64,000 bases of DNA, taken from contig CM050657.1 of the NCBI GenBank assembly GCA_027574665.1, positions 20,748,700 to 20,812,699 of the forward strand. Reading direction: 5' to 3'. Numbering within the stretch: position 1 is the stretch's first letter; each line of letters opens with the position of its first letter. The position numbers and the translations under genes were made by a program. Under the pieces are notes generated by a model, which saw only the letters and a list, made by a program, of their open reading frames with translations, was not told the origin of the DNA and did no database searches. Positions 63,832 to 64,000 of the stretch are shown in pieces. This stretch comes from Rhynochetos jubatus (Eukaryota > Chordata > Aves > Eurypygiformes > Rhynochetidae).

Positions 63832-64000
63832 ACCCCCTGTCCCGGCAACCGCCGCCTCGTCTCACCCCCTCGGTGCTCCCGCCCCGGCCTACGGCTCCAA
63901 CGACCTGCGCAGCCCAGAGCCAGGACTCCGGCCGGCTGTAAAACGGCACCCGCCAGGGCCCTGGATGGGCCTGCCCCTCCTGCCGGGCCCTCCTCGACGC

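Larger units (their letters stand above)
56545..64000 (-). repeat. Tandem 5S rDNA array with two interleaved unit types
   Basis: Twenty full genes of 118 bp (plus the T-run), start to start 348 bp (S, spacer 230), 385 bp (L, spacer 267) or 379 bp (L', spacer 261). The order from left is S L S L S L' L S S L S S S L S L L S S L, then S cut by the window edge. Both spacers share about 63 bp next to the gene 5' end and about 60 bp next to its 3' end. In the middle they differ over about 109 bp of equal length, and L carries a 37-bp insertion just after CTCGACGCCCC. A 1,429-bp four-unit block is duplicated. The array continues past 64,000. Confidence 0.97.

Noticed and set aside
56523..63949. Dozens of overlapping open frames of 70-198 codons on both strands of the array
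   Set aside because: They recur once per 5S unit and come from GC-rich spacers with few stop codons. Frames cross the 5S genes and shift between S and L units, so they are by-products of the repeat.
56545..64000. Regular direct repeats considered as a CRISPR-like or satellite array
   Set aside because: The repeat contains a full vertebrate 5S gene with promoter and terminator, and the genome is eukaryotic.

Overview
The window reads as nuclear DNA of a bird, probably a passerine. The evidence is CR1 LINE 3' ends, solo retroviral LTRs of the type common in passerine genomes, vertebrate splice signals, one GC-rich promoter, and an organised vertebrate-type 5S rDNA array. There is no prokaryotic gene organisation, and most open frames in the single-copy part are chance.

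Layout. (1) 1-38,280: the 5' part of one minus-strand gene, which I identify as MEGF6 or a close paralogue. Four exons splice in frame: a signal-peptide exon in a CpG island (38,177-38,077), two exons that together encode an EMI domain (24,343-24,209 and 23,587-23,478), and a six-cysteine EGF exon (22,064-21,960). Intron 1 is about 13.9 kb. The gene runs off the left edge through an intron of at least 21.9 kb that holds CR1 copies and a solo LTR. (2) About 38,300-55,690: mostly unrecognised sequence with decayed LINEs, an LTR, one isolated candidate plus-strand exon with a TILa-like cysteine pattern, and near 55,470 a CTCF-like motif in a GC-rich patch. (3) About 55,700-56,450: a retroviral LTR-type fragment. 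(4) 56,449-64,000: a tandem 5S rRNA array on the minus strand, with one degenerate edge copy and 20 full copies, running off the right edge.

The array is the most interesting region. Units are of two main lengths, 348 bp (S) and 385 bp (L), in an irregular order (S L S L S L' L S S L S S S L S L L S S L S...). L differs from S by a 37-bp insertion plus a diverged spacer half. One spacer (L') is an apparent L/S recombinant. A four-unit block of 1,429 bp is tandemly duplicated. Most genes share one sequence by eye, with a few private or paired variants. Both the 5S genes and MEGF6 are read leftwards, so the array lies upstream of the MEGF6 promoter by about 18 kb. All coordinates, splice joins and family calls come from reading the sequence; no search was run.
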